Positions 37,384 to 49,456 of a stretch of 64,000 nt of DNA are shown here, in pieces. This DNA comes from Geomesophilobacter sediminis. GTDB taxonomy: Bacteria > Desulfobacterota > Desulfuromonadia > Geobacterales > Geobacteraceae. How positions within the stretch are numbered: position 1 is the first letter of the stretch; each line of letters starts with the position of its first letter. The position numbers were made by a program, and so were the translations under genes. The notes under the pieces are model-generated. The model saw only the letters and a program-made list of their open reading frames with translations. It did not search any database and had not been told where the DNA came from. The stretch lies in NCBI RefSeq assembly GCF_016458275.1, contig NZ_JAEMHM010000012.1, positions 1 to 64,000 of the forward strand, in the 5' to 3' direction.

Positions 37384-38460
37384 ATGCTACCGGCACAACC
37401 AGCTAAATTGAGAGTACTCATCGTCGACGACTCGTCGTTCATGCGGATGGCGATCCGCGGGATCCTGAGCCGGACCCCCGGTATCGATGTCGTCGGTGTT
37501 GCCGCCGACGGCATGGAAGGCGTGGAAAAAGCGCTTGCGCTCAAGCCGGACCTGATCACCATGGACGTCGAGATGCCGCGCATGGACGGCATTGCCGCGT
37601 TGAAACAGATCATGGCCAAGCAGCCGACCCGGGTCATCATGGTGTCCACCCTGACCTGCGAAGGGGCCAAGGCCACCTTTGAAGCGCTCGAAGCGGGGGC
37701 GGTCGACTACGTACCCAAAAACGTGAGCGATTCGAAAGACGCCCAGCGGATTTTCCAGGAAGCGCTTCTGGCCAAGGTAAACGAGGCGGCCCGCTCCCGG
37801 GTACTGCGTCGGGCCATCGCTCCCCCTACGCCGGGCATCCTCCGCCCCACCACGGCCAGCGTCGCCCCCTCCCGGTTCGGGCACAAGCGGGTCGGCTGCG
37901 TCGGCATCGGCGCTTCCACCGGAGGTCCGGTGGCGCTCCAGGAGGTCATCTCCCGGATTCCGGGGAATTTCCCGCACGGGATCGTGGTGGCGATCCACAT
38001 GCCCAAGGCCTTCACCGGCCCCTACGCCGAGCGGCTCAACGCCAAGTGCTCCCTCACCGTCAAGGAAGCGGTCAACGGCGACATCGTCAAAGGGGGTCAG
38101 GTGCTGATCGCCCCGGGCGGCATGCACACCTCGATCGTCAAGAGCGGCGCTCAGCTCAGCGTCAAGATCGCGCCGACTTCGGAATTCCCGCAATACATCT
38201 ACATCCCTTCGGTCGACCAGATGATCTCCAGCATGGCCGAGGCGAGCAACGGCTCCATGCTCGGGGTCATCCTCACCGGGATGGGTAACGACGGGTTCAA
38301 GGGAATGAAGCTTCTGAAGAGCAAAGGCGGCTTGACGCTGGTGCAGAACGAGGAAACCTCGACCATCTACGGGATGCCGAGGGCCTGCGTCGAAGGTGGG
38401 GTCGCCGACGTGGTGCTCCCGCTGGAGCAGATCGGCTTCGAAATCGGCAAGATGAGCTGA
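37384..38460 (+). CDS. cheB: Chemotaxis methylesterase/deamidase CheB
   Basis: A 358-residue receptor demethylase. The receiver domain has D15, D16 and phospho-acceptor D61 (LITMDVEMPRMDG). The esterase domain has the catalytic Ser in GIGASTGGPVALQ, the His in VAIHMPKAFTG and the Asp in ILTGMGNDGFKG. CheA phosphorylation would activate it. It is the last gene of the operon and is followed by a terminator. Confidence 0.96.
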   Translation: MLPAQPAKLRVLIVDDSSFMRMAIRGILSRTPGIDVVGVAADGMEGVEKALALKPDLITMDVEMPRMDGIAALKQIMAKQPTRVIMVSTLTCEGAKATFEALEAGAVDYVPKNVSDSKDAQRIFQEALLAKVNEAARSRVLRRAIAPPTPGILRPTTASVAPSRFGHKRVGCVGIGASTGGPVALQEVISRIPGNFPHGIVVAIHMPKAFTGPYAERLNAKCSLTVKEAVNGDIVKGGQVLIAPGGMHTSIVKSGAQLSVKIAPTSEFPQYIYIPSVDQMISSMAEASNGSMLGVILTGMGNDGFKGMKLLKSKGGLTLVQNEETSTIYGMPRACVEGGVADVVLPLEQIGFEIGKMS

Positions 38461-38499
38461 TGTGCGCCTGACGGATCAGGTTTGGTACGGCAGCAATGC

Positions 38500-38538
38500 A
38501 AGCGGCCCGGACGGGGAAACCAGTCCGGGCCGCTTTTA
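38500..38538 (+). terminator. Terminator of the chemotaxis operon
   Basis: AAGCGGCCCGGAC and GTCCGGGCCGCTT form a 13-bp stem with a 10-nt loop and a short T run, 40 bp after cheB. Confidence 0.92.
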
Positions 38539-38594
38539 TTTATCAAAAAAGGGTCGTAACAATAAGAGGTTACCAACGAGTACCCCCCTTTGAC

Positions 38595-38645
38595 GAACCC
38601 CATCCTCACCCTGTCCCTCTCCTTGAAGGAGAGGGGACGTTTGGG
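38595..38645. repeat. Dispersed palindromic repeat, copy 2
   Basis: A near-identical copy of the 51-bp element at 5059-5109, in the same orientation on the plus strand, sitting between the convergent cheB and GAF-operon ends. Confidence 0.8.
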
Positions 38646-38674
38646 TATGCCCGTTAAGTTCCGCATTTCAAGGT

Positions 38675-38995
38675 TTAGCGGTGGGCGGTGACCAGGATGC
38701 CGTCGCGGGTCGCCTCGGCGCGGCAGCGGGAAAAACCTTCGCGCTTGAGTCGGAACAGGATGAAGGGGGCCGCAACGGGGAGGACTCCCGGGAAAAGCAG
38801 CCTCAATTCACCGGAGGCATCGACGAAACGGTCGACCCCGCCGGCAAGGTCCCTCGGTCCAGCCCGCCGTACCTCCCCGACCGCCGTCGGCACCCCCTGC
38901 TGAGGCGAACCGGCACAAACGGAGTAAAACATGACCCGAAGCGTTGCCAGGGCCGACCTTTGGCGCGGCTTTGCGGTATCCCCTTTTGCAGTCAC
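38675..38995 (-). CDS. Hypothetical protein (106 aa) coupled to the GAF gene
   Basis: A GTG at 38995 overlaps the GAF gene's stop (GTGA), giving a 106-codon frame. The C-terminal half (GVDRFVDASGELRLLFPGV...FILFRLKREGFSRCRAEATRDGILVTAHR) looks like a compact beta-rich domain. The N-terminal part is basic. I do not recognise the family. Coupling to the preceding gene and GC-third-position usage suggest it is real; no independent RBS is visible. Confidence 0.5.
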   Translation of the reverse strand: MTAKGDTAKPRQRSALATLRVMFYSVCAGSPQQGVPTAVGEVRRAGPRDLAGGVDRFVDASGELRLLFPGVLPVAAPFILFRLKREGFSRCRAEATRDGILVTAHR

Positions 38996-39474
38996 AGAAA
39001 CTGGGCGATGACGTTGGCCAGCGCGCAGAGCGCATCGACCTCCGGCTGGGTGAAATTGCGCAGGGCGAGATCGGTCGAGGTCCCTTTGCGCGAGACCTGG
39101 ATCACTCCCCTCAGCTCGTTTCCTTTCAGCATCGGGGCGCTCATAATCTTCTGGATCTGGGCAGTCTTTTCGAACACGAAGAAATGCGGGGTGGAGGCAA
39201 AGGAGTTGTTGATGATCCCCTTGCGCTCCCGGGCGGTAATCGCCACCAGCGAGCGGTCGGCGTTCGCCGGGATGGTGCCGGAGTTTCTCATCTCGGCGGG
39301 CCAGACGAAACGGAAGCACTCCTCCACCGGATCCAGCATGAAGAAAGCGACTTCGTCCCTTTTCACGCCGAAAATCCGGCTCAGCGCCTCGACGCCGCCA
39401 ACTACCCGCTCCTCCGAACTGGCGCGGCTGGCCAGGTATTTTTCCAGCTTTTGGCATACCTCGACGATCTGCAC
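38992..39474 (-). CDS. Stand-alone GAF-domain protein
   Basis: A 160-residue protein consisting of one GAF domain (residues about 15-155), with the fold's closing strand LRGVIQVSRKGTSTD and a final helix PEVDALCALANVIAQFL. There is no output domain, so it may be a ligand-binding partner for another protein. GTG 39474 is chosen because GGGGGGA lies just upstream; the frame could begin at TTG 39495. Confidence 0.75.
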   Translation of the reverse strand: MQIVEVCQKLEKYLASRASSEERVVGGVEALSRIFGVKRDEVAFFMLDPVEECFRFVWPAEMRNSGTIPANADRSLVAITARERKGIINNSFASTPHFFVFEKTAQIQKIMSAPMLKGNELRGVIQVSRKGTSTDLALRNFTQPEVDALCALANVIAQFL

Positions 39475-39501
39475 GTCTCCCCCCTTCCAACCCAATATAT
39501 T

Positions 39502-40512
39502 TCAAAGCCAGTGGATCAGTCCGTTTTCCAGATCCAACTGGTAGCGGTGCTTGCCCAGAAAATCCATCCCCAAAAGACCCAAGTGCGGGGTCTCGCCGCC
39601 GCTGTAGGGAAATACCTCGACGTCGAAGCCGGCATGGGAGAACGGCCCCACGTTGATGGCATCGATGCGCACGATGGCGGACGGTATCACCCTCCCGTCG
39701 GCGAGCTCGGACCGCGCGGCCCGGGCTGTGTGCAGGTCCAACTTCAGCCGGGCGGCGACCGTGTCAAAGACCGCGGTCCGGGTGGCCCCGGTATCGAGCA
39801 CCAGGTCCACCGCGATGCTTTCCGCGCCGCTTTTCAGGGTGACCGGGACCAGGATTTGGTCGTTGACCACCCGGACTTTGGTGGTGCGGGCCGCCGGGGG
39901 TGCCGGATCGGCGCCCGGGGCATGCACCTCAGGGAGTTCCGGCTCCGACTCGACACGCGCCTCGCGACCGACGGGGCGCCCCGCCTTCGGAAGCAAGGGC
40001 AAGGCGGGCGGCTCGAAGACCGTATCCGGCGCCGCCCACTCCTCGGCATGCGACTTAGGAATCGGTCGCCCCTGGTGCCGGACCCAAAAAGCCCCGGCGG
40101 AAAGGAGTACCAGGGTGCAGACCAAGATGGCCAGCAGCAAGGGGCGACGCACCGGCGCCACGGCCGGCGCCGGTGCGGACTTGGCGAGCAGTTCCTGGGC
40201 ATACACCTCGAACTTTTTCTTAAGGAGCGGGTCGACACACCCTTCGCCGACCTCGACGAGCACCGCGGTGCCGCGTCGGTCCCCGCATTTCACCAAGGCC
40301 AGCCCCAGAAAGCTCACCAGGTCCAACGCCGCCTCCTGGCGCCGCAGGTATTCCTCGGAACGACCGGGACGCCCCAACAACGGCAGCAGTTCGGTGCTGA
40401 AGGCATACAGCGCGTGGACCAGGATGTCGGCACGGTGCGACGGGCTTTCCGCGGCGCCAAGCGCGGCGGCGAGCTGTCCCTTGTGGTTTTCGCAGAGCCG
40501 GCGGAATTCCAT
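39502..40512 (-). CDS. Membrane-anchored retropepsin-like aspartic protease
   Basis: A 336-residue protein. Residues about 1-120 form a helical cytoplasmic part, RRPLLLAILVCTLVLLSAGAFWV (about residue 130) is one trans-membrane helix, a Pro/Ala-rich linker follows, and the last 120 residues are a clan AA aspartic protease: VDLVLDTGATRTAV holds the DTG catalytic motif and LLGMDFLGKHRYQLD the closing signature. It would act as a homodimer outside the membrane. Substrate unknown. ATG 40512 is preferred; the frame extends upstream without an RBS. Confidence 0.8.
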   Translation of the reverse strand: MEFRRLCENHKGQLAAALGAAESPSHRADILVHALYAFSTELLPLLGRPGRSEEYLRRQEAALDLVSFLGLALVKCGDRRGTAVLVEVGEGCVDPLLKKKFEVYAQELLAKSAPAPAVAPVRRPLLLAILVCTLVLLSAGAFWVRHQGRPIPKSHAEEWAAPDTVFEPPALPLLPKAGRPVGREARVESEPELPEVHAPGADPAPPAARTTKVRVVNDQILVPVTLKSGAESIAVDLVLDTGATRTAVFDTVAARLKLDLHTARAARSELADGRVIPSAIVRIDAINVGPFSHAGFDVEVFPYSGGETPHLGLLGMDFLGKHRYQLDLENGLIHWL

Positions 40513-40735
40513 GATCGCCCCGTGCGTACCGCTCCTCAGTACCCGGAAAGTTGGGAGCTCCAGAAAAAAACTCCACCATTCTAGCGCACAAAGGAATCGG
40601 CGTCCGCGATGGGCCGACCTTTTCCGGGCCGGGGGTCGCCAGGTGCCGTAGTTTACTACAAACGCCGGCAGGAGTGCAAAGGTTCTGGACTCATGGGAGA
40701 TCCGGGATCGCGCCGTACCCACGCCGTCGGGACAT

Positions 40736-40772
40736 AAAAAAAGAGCGACCCAGGTTATGAGTCGCTCTTCTT
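40736..40772 (-). terminator. Terminator of the F1 ATP synthase operon
   Basis: On the minus strand AAGAGCGAC pairs with GTCGCTCTT around an 11-nt loop, followed by seven T, 23 bp after atpC. The rest of 40513-40794 shows no gene. Confidence 0.92.
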
Positions 40773-40794
40773 ATCACCATATTGCCGGTTACCG

Positions 40795-41208
40795 TTACAG
40801 CTTTGCTTTCCCGGCAACCTGCACCCTGATGAGGGCACGCTCGAGAGCGGCCTCGTAGACGCGGAAGTTGTGGTCTTCCGGGGTGAGGGACTTGAGCTGC
40901 GTCTCGGCACGCCCGAGGGCGGCCTTGGCACGCTCCAGATCGATCTCGTCGGCACGCTCGGCGGTTTCGACGAGGACGGTGACCTTGTCCCCTTCGACCT
41001 CGAAGTAGCCCCAGTTCACCGCGAGGTGGTGCACCTGCCCGTTCTGCTTGTAGCTGAGCTCGCCGATCTTGAGGGAGGTGAGGAACGGTGCGTGACCCGG
41101 GAGCACCCCGAATTCGCCGAGGGCACCAGTGGCGGTGATCTCGTCAGCCTCTTCGGAAAGCACCTTGCGGTACGGGGTTACCAGTTCAACCTTGAGTTTT
41201 TCTGCCAT
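40795..41208 (-). CDS. atpC: ATP synthase F1 subunit epsilon
   Basis: A 137-residue central-stalk subunit: an N-terminal beta sandwich (VELVTPYRKVLSEEADEITATGALGEFGVLPGHAPF) and a C-terminal helical hairpin that inhibits ATP hydrolysis in many bacteria. Length normal. Last gene of the F1 operon. Confidence 0.97.
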   Translation of the reverse strand: MAEKLKVELVTPYRKVLSEEADEITATGALGEFGVLPGHAPFLTSLKIGELSYKQNGQVHHLAVNWGYFEVEGDKVTVLVETAERADEIDLERAKAALGRAETQLKSLTPEDHNFRVYEAALERALIRVQVAGKAKL

Positions 41209-41320
41209 ATCCGACCCTTATCACGGCCCGACGGAAAATCCGCCCTGCCGCGGCATGTGTTATTCAGGCATTTCAAGAGCGGGAGCACCGTCAAGTGCTC
41301 CCGCAGAATGCACTAACTAA

Positions 41321-42733
<1,413 letters not shown>

Positions 42734-42780
42734 TTAAACTCTTCCTCCTGCGGCCCGGAAGGCCACTATTTTTGTAAGAC

Positions 42781-43644
<864 letters not shown>

Positions 43645-43662
43645 ACGCTTCCCGTCCTTGGA

Positions 43663-45171
<1,509 letters not shown>

Positions 45172-45180
45172 AGAACCGTC

Positions 45181-45723
45181 TCACCCCTTCTGTAATGTAT
45201 CCTGAATTCTTGCTAACTGAGTTTTAACGCTCCCGTCGAATACCTTGTCGCCGATCTTGGTAACTACCCCGCCGATGAGCGTAGGATCGACCTCGACTTT
45301 GAGCGTGACCTTTTTCCCGGTGGCGGAGGCAAGCGCCTTGCGGATCTCCTCGACCTGACCCTCGTCCAGGGGAATCCCGGAGGTCAGGGTCGGACGGACG
45401 ATGCCGGAGATCTGGTCCGCGTATGCTCCGTAGCTCTCGGCGATGAGCGGCAGCACCGAAAGGCGGCCGCGCTCGAGCAGGAGCATGAGGAGGTTGGAGA
45501 CGATCGGAGAGAGCTGGCTCTTGGCCACGAGATCCTGGAGGATCCCCCTCTTCGACTCTATGCCGTATGCGGGGTTGCCGAATACGGAGCTGAGCTCGCG
45601 GCTTCCGGAGAGCAGTGCGCTGAAACGGGCGAGTTCGCCGTTGTAGCGGTCCACGGCCCCTTCTTCGGAGCCGATCTGCACGAGAGCCTTGGCGTAACGT
45701 TTGGCAATAGCGTTAGTACTCAA
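45181..45723 (-). CDS. atpH: ATP synthase F1 subunit delta
   Basis: A 180-residue stator subunit that ties b/b' to the top of F1. It has the helical N-terminal domain ([29 protein letters not shown]) and the conserved C-terminal segment ([32 protein letters not shown]). It overlaps the end of the b-subunit gene by 4 bp. Confidence 0.96.
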   Translation of the reverse strand: MSTNAIAKRYAKALVQIGSEEGAVDRYNGELARFSALLSGSRELSSVFGNPAYGIESKRGILQDLVAKSQLSPIVSNLLMLLLERGRLSVLPLIAESYGAYADQISGIVRPTLTSGIPLDEGQVEEIRKALASATGKKVTLKVEVDPTLIGGVVTKIGDKVFDGSVKTQLARIQDTLQKG

Positions 45724-46334
45724 TGTAGCGTCACCACCTTGGAGATATATTCGCCCACCAGCTTGTCCTGGTCGTCTTTGGCAATGTTGGTCCGGATTTT
45801 CTGCTCGGCGAGCTCGATGGCAAGGCGGGCGGCCTCGGCGCGGAGTTCGCTCTTAGCCTTGAGGACTTCCTGGGCCGCAGCGGTTTCGGCCTGGGCCTTG
45901 ATGCGGTCGGCGGCTTCGTGAGCTTCGGCGATGATCCGCTCTTTCTCTTTCTCGCCTTCAGCGCGCATGTTGGCGGAGATCACTTCGATCTCCTGGTTGG
46001 CCTGCTCAAGACGCTGGCTGTACTCGGCGAACTTGGCCTCGGCGGCCTCTTTCGCTTCGACCGCCTCTTTGAGCTGCCGCTCGATGCCGGAGCGGCGCGC
46101 GGCGAGGCTCCCCTTCACGTCGGCCTTTTTGATCGCCCAGACGGCGATCCCGACCAGGACCGCGAAGTTGAGGAAGCGCCAGCCGAGGTCTTTCATCTGG
46201 GCGGCGGTATCAACGTGGTGCGCACCTTCGTGCTCGGCGCCAAAACCTGCGGCGGCGAGCCCCACGAGGACCAGGCAGAAGGCAAGGGTGGAAACGGCGG
46301 CAACCGCCGGGCGGGTAGTACGATGTTTTTGCAT
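45720..46334 (-). CDS. atpF: ATP synthase F0 subunit b
   Basis: A 204-residue peripheral-stalk subunit with a hydrophobic N-terminal leader ([24 protein letters not shown]), a second trans-membrane stretch ([20 protein letters not shown]), then a long charged helix up to the C-terminus. Subunits b and b' here are encoded with F1, not with a and c. The leader may be cleaved or be an extra helix. Length is above E. coli b (156). Confidence 0.92.
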   Translation of the reverse strand: MQKHRTTRPAVAAVSTLAFCLVLVGLAAAGFGAEHEGAHHVDTAAQMKDLGWRFLNFAVLVGIAVWAIKKADVKGSLAARRSGIERQLKEAVEAKEAAEAKFAEYSQRLEQANQEIEVISANMRAEGEKEKERIIAEAHEAADRIKAQAETAAAQEVLKAKSELRAEAARLAIELAEQKIRTNIAKDDQDKLVGEYISKVVTLH

Positions 46335-46335
46335 G

Positions 46336-46764
46336 CTACAGACTCCTCCCCAGAACTTTCTCGCAGATATCGGCAGACAGCGACTCCGCGCTCGCCTTGA
46401 GGAGACGGCGGGCCTCCTCGGCCTCCTTGGCGACTTTACCCTTGATGCTGTTCAGGGTATCGGTAGCCTCGGTGCGTGCCTTCTCGAGAATGGCGGCTTC
46501 CTGCTCCATGGCATCCTTCTTCAGGGCGCCACGCTCGTCGGCCGCGCTGGAGCGGATCTCACGCATTTTTGCTTCGTAAGCAGCCAGCTTTTCCTGGACC
46601 TCTTTGTCGACCGCGGCGCTTTTCTCTTTGGCTCCGCTGATCTGGCCCGCCCGGTCGGCGAGCTGCTTCCTGATCGGCTTGTACAGGAAGACGTTCAGCA
46701 CGATGACCAGAACGATGAAGTTAACCAGCTGGAAAACGAATGCTAAATCTAGATTGATCACCAA
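46336..46764 (-). CDS. ATP synthase F0 subunit b'
   Basis: A 142-residue second b-type subunit: one N-terminal helix (FVFQLVNFIVLVIVLNVFLYKPI) followed by a charged coiled-coil. Together with the gene after it (1 bp gap) it would make a b/b' heterodimeric stalk. First gene of the F1 operon, with a promoter about 80 bp upstream. Confidence 0.92.
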   Translation of the reverse strand: MVINLDLAFVFQLVNFIVLVIVLNVFLYKPIRKQLADRAGQISGAKEKSAAVDKEVQEKLAAYEAKMREIRSSAADERGALKKDAMEQEAAILEKARTEATDTLNSIKGKVAKEAEEARRLLKASAESLSADICEKVLGRSL

Positions 46765-46840
46765 ACCACCTCTTGTATGGCATTTTTAGCTATTTAGTCC
46801 GGGACGGCAGATACAGGGGGGGGGTACGTAAAACAGGTGG

Positions 46841-46870
46841 TAACTACCACACAAAAACTTCTAGTGTCAA
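46841..46870 (-). promoter_or_regulatory. Sigma-70-type promoter of the F1 operon
   Basis: On the minus strand TTGACA (46870-46865) and TAGTTA (46846-46841) are spaced by 18 bp. A half-site GTATACAG of the nuo/F0 palindrome lies at 46899-46906, upstream of the -35 box. The rest of the 421-bp gap 46765-47185 has no gene that I can support. Confidence 0.6.
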
Positions 46871-47185
46871 GCCATTTATTCCATTTTTGGTGCATATTGT
46901 ATACAGCGTTTACACTTGGCAGGCCGCGCCGGAAGCCGACTTTCGGCGGGGGAGTCGCGCATCTCATTGAACCGGCAAAGCTTTTGGAACAGGATTAGGA
47001 ATAGGGGGCGCGCGACGGTGGCCAGATGCCGGCCGGCCAATTAATTTTTGCTAAAGGCGCTTCAGCGAACCAAACGACAAAAGGGACCAAAACGACCCAA
47101 TTGATGCCACTTGCCCGGTCGTCCCCTCTCCTTCCAGGGTCGCGCACGACGGCGCGGCTTGCGAAGGACAGGGTGTGGAGGGGGT

Positions 47186-48031
47186 TCAGAGGTTCAACAA
47201 ATCCACGATCCTGCCCAGCTCTTTCTGGTCCCCGAAGCTGATCTCCAGCTTTCCGCCGCGGCCGGCCTTCTTGATCGCCACCTTGGCCTTGAAGTGGCGC
47301 TGAATCCGCTCCACCAGGTCCTTGAGCTCGGGATCATCCCCCTTCTTCGCCGGCTTCGGCTTTTGCGGGGCCTTCAGCTTTTTCACCAGCGCCTCGGCCT
47401 CTCGCACCGAAAGGTGTCCCTTGACGATCTCGTCCCGGGCCTGCTTCTGCTCTTCCTCGCTTTCGAGGGTCAAAAGGGCGCGGGCGTGCCCCATGGTGAG
47501 GCGGTCCTCGACGACGTCCCGCTTGATCTCGGCGGGAAGGCGCAAAAGGCGCAGCGCGTTGGCGATCGTAGAGCGTTCCTTCCCCACCCGCTTGGCCAGT
47601 TCCTCCTGGGAAAGCGCGAAACGCTCCAAAAGGGCATGGTATGCCTCGGCTTCCTCCACCGCGTTCAGGTCTTCACGCTGGATGTTCTCGATGAGGGCCA
47701 TCTCCAGCGCGGTGTCCTCGGAGACGTCCTGGATAACCACCGGCACTTCGCGCAGCCCCGCCTTCTGGGCCGCCCGCCAGCGCCGCTCACCGGCGATGAT
47801 CTCGTAGTGGTTTCCCTTCTTGATCACCACCAGCGGCTGGATGATCCCCTTCTCGCGGATCGACGCAGCCAGCTCTTCCAGCTTCTCGTTGACGAAGGTC
47901 TTGCGCGGCTGTTCCTTGTTCGGCTTGATCTCTTCGATCGGGCAGGAGAAGTACTTGTTGCCGCCGCGGTCTTCGACCACCGGCAAAAGCGCTCCCATCC
48001 CCTTCCCCAGTCCCATCTTGGGCTTAACCAT
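47186..48031 (-). CDS. parB: Chromosome partitioning protein ParB
   Basis: A 281-residue DNA-binding CTPase clamp. The N-terminal segment EIIAGERRWRAAQKAGLREVPVVI contains the CTP/arginine-patch motif, FALSQEELAKRVGKERSTIANALRLLRLP is the parS-binding helix-turn-helix, and the C-terminal 40 residues are the dimer domain. ATG 48031 overlaps the end of parA by 8 bp. No parS (TGTTTCACGTGAAACA-like) site was recognised in this window. Confidence 0.97.
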   Translation of the reverse strand: MVKPKMGLGKGMGALLPVVEDRGGNKYFSCPIEEIKPNKEQPRKTFVNEKLEELAASIREKGIIQPLVVIKKGNHYEIIAGERRWRAAQKAGLREVPVVIQDVSEDTALEMALIENIQREDLNAVEEAEAYHALLERFALSQEELAKRVGKERSTIANALRLLRLPAEIKRDVVEDRLTMGHARALLTLESEEEQKQARDEIVKGHLSVREAEALVKKLKAPQKPKPAKKGDDPELKDLVERIQRHFKAKVAIKKAGRGGKLEISFGDQKELGRIVDLLNL

Positions 48032-48797
48032 TGACTACCTCCCGGTCCAGGATTTCCTTCGCCAGGTCCAGATAGCTCGTCGCCCCCTTCGATGCGATGT
48101 CGTAGAGGAGGATCGGCTTGCCGTGGGACGGCGCCTCGGAGAGCCGTACGTTGCGCGGGATGACGGTCTCGAAGGTCTCGTTCGCGAAGTGGGTCCGGAT
48201 CTCCTCGCTCACCTGGCGCGAAAGGTTGTTGCGCGCGTCGTACATGGTGAGCAGAATCCCTTCGATCCCCAGGGAGCGGTTCAGCCCCTGACGGACCAGA
48301 TTGATCGTTTTGAGGATCTGCGACAGCCCTTCCATCGCATAGAACTCGCACTGGAGTGGGATCAGCACCGAATCGGCGGCGGTCATGGCATTGACCGTGA
48401 GCAGACTCAGCGAGGGGGGGCAGTCGATGAAAATGTAATCGTAGGAAGCGGAAAGCTCGGTGAGGATTCCCTTGAGCTTGCGCTCGCGGTCGGGAACCGA
48501 GATCAGTTCGAGCTCGGCGCCGGCGAGGTCGGAGGTCGCCGGCAAGAGGTGGAGATAGGGGACTTCCGTCTCCAGGATCAGGGCGGCCGGGGTCGCGTCA
48601 TCGATCAGGGCGTCGTAAATGCTCTGCTCCAGACCGGACTTGTCCACGCCGACGCCGCTTCCCGCATTTCCCTGCGGGTCCATGTCCACCAGGAGGACCC
48701 GACGCTCCGCAACGGCCAGGGAAGCGGCGAGATTTACCGCGGTCGTGGTTTTCCCCACTCCCCCCTTCTGATTCGCCACACAGATTATCTTCGCCAT
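48024..48797 (-). CDS. parA: Chromosome partitioning ATPase ParA
   Basis: A 257-residue Walker-type ATPase that forms gradients on the nucleoid. The deviant Walker A is ANQKGGVGKTTTAVNLA, followed by VDMDPQGNAGSG and DYIFIDCPPSL. ATG 48797 (MAKIICVANQKGG) is the family start; the frame is open further upstream but lacks similarity. The gene pair parAB upstream of F1 is standard in Geobacter and often lies near the replication origin. Confidence 0.97.
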   Translation of the reverse strand: MAKIICVANQKGGVGKTTTAVNLAASLAVAERRVLLVDMDPQGNAGSGVGVDKSGLEQSIYDALIDDATPAALILETEVPYLHLLPATSDLAGAELELISVPDRERKLKGILTELSASYDYIFIDCPPSLSLLTVNAMTAADSVLIPLQCEFYAMEGLSQILKTINLVRQGLNRSLGIEGILLTMYDARNNLSRQVSEEIRTHFANETFETVIPRNVRLSEAPSHGKPILLYDIASKGATSYLDLAKEILDREVVNG

Positions 48798-49049
48798 AGT
48801 TCTATCCGTCCTGTGATCGGTTTCGGTGCCTTGCTGCACTCGCAAAAGCAGGGAAACGTACCACAGAGCCGCCGCCAAGGAAAGTTGTTTTTCTCCATCC
48901 CCAATCCGCGCGGTTTTGACTTGGGTCAAGGCCGCGGTTCCGACGACCCGATAGCATGGCCTTGCTACTCCTTTGCTTCTGATCCTCCCTTTCCCGGCTT
49001 GGCAGAGCCAGGAAGGGGGGTAAGGAGACATCGTTTCGAGGTATCGCCA

Positions 49050-49301
49050 ATGAAAATGTTGTTCTCCCTGTCCCTCCTCCTCTGCTTCGCCTCCGCCTCC
49101 TTCGCTTTCCAATGCAATGAATGCCACAGCAAGAACCCGGCAATGGTCAAGATGCACAAGGCCCTCCAGGGGAGAAACTGTTTCGCCTGCCACAAGATGG
49201 GCGAGAAGTTGATGGGCAAAGGTGTCCCGAAAAACCGTGAGGCCCAGCTGCAGCGCCGGGAAACCGACCCGCTTTGCTTCGAGTGCCACAAGAAGAAATA
49301 G
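49050..49301 (+). CDS. Small triheme c-type cytochrome
   Basis: An 83-residue exported protein: a signal peptide (MKMLFSLSLLLCFASASFA, cleavage before FQC) and three CxxCH haem motifs (CNECH, CFACH, CFECH), the last four residues from the end. Several further histidines and Lys can serve as distal ligands. It is divergent from parA across 250 bp. A small multihaem cytochrome is found at the same place in G. sulfurreducens. The compact size suggests periplasmic electron transfer. GAGG upstream supports ATG 49050. Confidence 0.9.
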   Translation: MKMLFSLSLLLCFASASFAFQCNECHSKNPAMVKMHKALQGRNCFACHKMGEKLMGKGVPKNREAQLQRRETDPLCFECHKKK

Positions 49302-49399
49302 GTCATCAAGCTCCTCCTCCCCTGGGGGGGAGCCGTAAGTTTACCGAGACCGCAGGGGCCAACTAATGGGAGTCAGGCCGTTTTCACTCTCATGTGCCC

Positions 49400-49427
49400 T
49401 TGCCTTTCCCGGCTCGGACAGTATACT
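49400..49427 (+). promoter_or_regulatory. Promoter of the haem-sensor gene
   Basis: TTGCCT (49400-49405) and TATACT (49422-49427) with a 16-bp spacer lie 30 bp upstream of the sensor ATG. Confidence 0.5.
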
Positions 49428-49456
49428 CGCGGCATGTAACGATCTCAGGAGGTTGC

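Noticed and set aside
46765-48031. parS site near parAB
   Set aside because: No sequence close to TGTTTCACGTGAAACA was recognised here or elsewhere in the window by reading.
48800-49049. Possible c-di-GMP/cGAMP (GEMM) riboswitch before the triheme cytochrome
   Set aside because: Pieces such as GCAAAAGCAGGGAAAC resemble the class, but the core ACGCAAAGCC and the receptor stem are absent.
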